A stretch of 64,000 nt of DNA, from NCBI RefSeq assembly GCF_001667075.1, contig NZ_LZIL01000050.1:1-64000 (forward strand), given 5' to 3'. Shown piece by piece: positions 62,304 to 64,000 of the stretch. The DNA comes from Mycobacterium sp. 852014-52450_SCH5900713 (GTDB taxonomy: Bacteria > Actinomycetota > Actinomycetes > Mycobacteriales > Mycobacteriaceae). A program made the translations under genes and the position numbers. Positions within the stretch are counted from its first letter, which is position 1. The number at the start of each line of letters is the position of its first letter. Under the pieces are notes generated by a model. That model was not told the origin of the DNA. It did not search any database and was given only the letters and a program-made list of their open reading frames with translations.

Positions 62304-63778
62304 TTTCCGCCGGCAGCGGCCAGCGCCGGCGCCGGGTCGGCGTCCGCCTGGTCCGCTTCGGAGTTCCTGTGCCGTAGGCCGGCGAATCCCATGGCCGTTC
62401 CGAGTGCCAGCCCCAAAGCCAGTGCGTCCATGGGCATTTCGGGTAGTGGCCAGACCGCGGATATCGCGAGCAGACCGGCGCAGACCGCGGCGCTGATCTT
62501 CGCCGGCATCGTCGCGCAGCGCAGCGCCCGGACGATCGGTGTCAACGCGATCCACGCGAACGCCGCCATGCCCACGGCCCCGGCCTTGGCCAGCCACCAT
62601 TGGTAGAAGAGGTGGGAGTAGGTGGGACCCAGCGTCCAGGCGAAGGCCTTCGGATCGTTGCCGGACGGCAGCTGGTAGGCGTAACCCAGGCCGTGGCCGA
62701 ACACCGGCGCCTGGGCGATTGCGGCGTTGAGCCGCGCGACTTCCCGCAGCCGGTCCAGTGTCGATTCGTCGGTGGCGAGCGCACTGGCCGAAACCCCGCC
62801 GAACACTCGCTGATTGAACGCGGTGAACTGGTCGCTGAGCCATGACCCCGCCTCCGACTGCTGCAGCAGGAACAGCGACCCCGGCAATATCAGCGCGGCC
62901 ACGCCCGCGCTGACAGCGGCCACGGCGGACGTCCGCCGCAGGGCCCGCCAGCCGAAATTGGCGAAGAAGGCGACGGTCGCACCCACCGCCACGGCGATCA
63001 GCGTGTTCCGCGAGAAGGCCAGCAGCGAGATGATCAGCGCGGGCGGGCCGAAGGCGAGGTACGTCATCGGCCGGACGCGACCGATGATCGACGCGGCGAC
63101 CAGCGCGGTGAGCGCGGCGGTGGCCGGCGTCTGGGTGGATAGGACGATGCGGAGGGCTTGACCTGCGCCCGTCGCGCCCTCCAGGCTTTCGGCCCGGCCG
63201 GCCAGTCGGATGGCATGCAACGAACTGAAGATCGCCATCGCCGCCGAGAACCACAGCGTCACGACCATCACGCGCATGCAGAACTTCAGGTAGCCGCCGT
63301 ACACGATCAACAGCGCCAGCACGAACCCGATGACCATCTCGATCAAAGTCGTCGATTCGTGTAGCACCATCGTGGCGTCATGTCCCATCTGAAACCCGAC
63401 CACGGTGAAGTACACGACCGTCAGCACGAACATCCCCGGCAGCAGGAAATCCTTGAACCGCGGTCTGACGATCGGCATGAGGTAGCCGATCGCCAGCACC
63501 GCGGCCACCTGGTACGCATAGATCGCCGCGGGCCCGATCACTTTGCCGATGTGCAATCCTTCCGGCAGCGCCGCGAACGCCAGGAACAGCGTCACCCCCG
63601 CCAGCGCCTCGCGCTTCACCCAGTAGACGACCAGGCAGAACGTTGCCGCGATGAGCAACACTCCCTCGGTGGTTCGGCGCACCGAGAGCACGCCAAAGAC
63701 GAAGCAGCCGAACAGGAATACCGTCAGCAGGACGCCGTCTACTGCCAGGCGGGGGCGACCGGGCAGGTAGGGAATCAC
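62300..63778 (-). CDS. wzy: Wzy-like O-antigen/polysaccharide polymerase
   Basis: 492 aa with about 11-12 hydrophobic helices and, near residues 300-400, the large loop of the Wzy_C/WaaL family (SWLSDQFTAFNQRVFGG, APVFGHGLGYAYQLPSGNDP, SHLFYQWWLAKAG). Arg and His residues in the loop fit a block-transferring polymerase. Low conservation is normal for Wzy. It overlaps the genes on both sides (ATGA), so polymerase, GT4, AKR and GMC enzymes are one translational chain. Confidence 0.88.
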   Translation of the reverse strand: MIPYLPGRPRLAVDGVLLTVFLFGCFVFGVLSVRRTTEGVLLIAATFCLVVYWVKREALAGVTLFLAFAALPEGLHIGKVIGPAAIYAYQVAAVLAIGYLMPIVRPRFKDFLLPGMFVLTVVYFTVVGFQMGHDATMVLHESTTLIEMVIGFVLALLIVYGGYLKFCMRVMVVTLWFSAAMAIFSSLHAIRLAGRAESLEGATGAGQALRIVLSTQTPATAALTALVAASIIGRVRPMTYLAFGPPALIISLLAFSRNTLIAVAVGATVAFFANFGWRALRRTSAVAAVSAGVAALILPGSLFLLQQSEAGSWLSDQFTAFNQRVFGGVSASALATDESTLDRLREVARLNAAIAQAPVFGHGLGYAYQLPSGNDPKAFAWTLGPTYSHLFYQWWLAKAGAVGMAAFAWIALTPIVRALRCATMPAKISAAVCAGLLAISAVWPLPEMPMDALALGLALGTAMGFAGLRHRNSEADQADADPAPALAAAGGK

Positions 63779-64000
63779 GCCGGCCCGCCGACCTTCGTCC
63801 GATAGGTCTTGGCCGCGGCCCTGATGTGCAGCGACGGACGGGCGTCGGTCAGCACGGTGCCGACCACCTGTGCACCGGCCGAGCGCAAGGCCCTCAGCGC
63901 GTCGTTGAGCTCGTCGACGGTGGTCCGGCGCGCCCGCACCACCAGCACCGTGGCCGACACGGCGCCCGCCAGCAGGCCGCTGTCCGGGGTCGCCAGCACC
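63775..64000 (-). CDS. CapB/BY-kinase-like chain-length regulator, C-terminus only
   Basis: The last 75 codons of a gene entering from beyond the window. TPDSGLLAGAVSATVLVVRA followed by RRTTVDELNDALRALRSAG and VVGTVLTDARPS is the ParA-like end of bacterial tyrosine kinases and Wzc-type proteins that set polysaccharide chain length. No C-terminal Tyr cluster is seen; the last residues are AAAKTYRTKVGGPA with a single Tyr. The stop overlaps the wzy start. Confidence 0.78.
   Translation of the reverse strand, partial: VLATPDSGLLAGAVSATVLVVRARRTTVDELNDALRALRSAGAQVVGTVLTDARPSLHIRAAAKTYRTKVGGPA

Overview
The window is chromosomal DNA from a slow-growing, non-tuberculous Mycobacterium. It is GC-rich, carries PPE proteins and an EsxN-type tail, and its gene order follows the M. 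tuberculosis Rv1033c-to-Rv1007c stretch read in reverse: trcRS, kdp, ppx2, DUF501, ftsB-like, eno, lpqU, mazG, mfd, tetR, glmU, prsA, lpqT, rplY, pth, pks16, ispE, ksgA, rpfB, tatD, metG. Several protein lengths match the M. tuberculosis orthologues exactly (TrcR 257, KdpE 226, Eno 429, LpqU 243, PrsA 326, Pks16 544, RpfB 362 aa, from memory). Extra genes not in that M. tuberculosis order (lysA-like, arsC, LuxR/cyclase, P450, SDR) point towards an M. avium complex-like species. I cannot fix the species.

1-1962: 3' end of an EsxI/L/N/O/V-type WXG100 gene, a bidirectional terminator, and a PPE-SVP gene, probably ESX-5 substrates. 1963-12630: two-component system TrcRS followed by a co-directional kdp cluster: an extra 27-codon membrane peptide gene, kdpF, A, B, C, D, E, mostly with overlapping start/stop codons. 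KdpC has a large cysteine-containing insertion. 12648-13052: a repeat-bounded cassette carrying a small winged-helix-like gene. 13088-21996: a minus-strand housekeeping run (ppx2 to mfd). 22104-27406: a catalytically dead LysA-like barrel, tetR, tRNA-Gln, glmU, prsA, arsC, lpqT. 27482-33091: a cyclase/ATPase/LuxR giant regulator divergent from a P450 and an SDR. 33132-33269: a second, compact copy of the dispersed inverted repeat, lying between duplicated copies of the SDR gene's 3' end. 33298-42265: rplY with a structured leader, pth, pks16, ispE, ksgA, rpfB (with an attenuator-like leader), tatD, metG.

42329-50090: a regulatory and surface block: autoregulated-looking TetR, PAS protein, polysaccharide deacetylase, BcsB-like membrane protein, two tandem gamma-butyrolactone-receptor-like TetR proteins, an AT-rich palindromic promoter region, a small novel ORF and a second PPE gene.

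50137-64000 (runs off the window): what looks like a complete Wzx/Wzy-type exopolysaccharide cluster: RmlC-like epimerase, WbaP-like initiating phosphoglycosyltransferase, Wzx flippase, a GT2-GT4 fusion, an FkbM-like and a second methyltransferase, two GT4 enzymes, a GMC oxidoreductase, an aldo-keto reductase, a Wzy-like polymerase and the C-terminus of a CapB/BY-kinase-like chain-length regulator. Mycobacterial capsules are usually described as glucan, arabinomannan and mannan made by other routes, so this locus, with the deacetylase, BcsB-like protein and ArpA/ScbR-like regulators beside it, is the best candidate for an undescribed system here.
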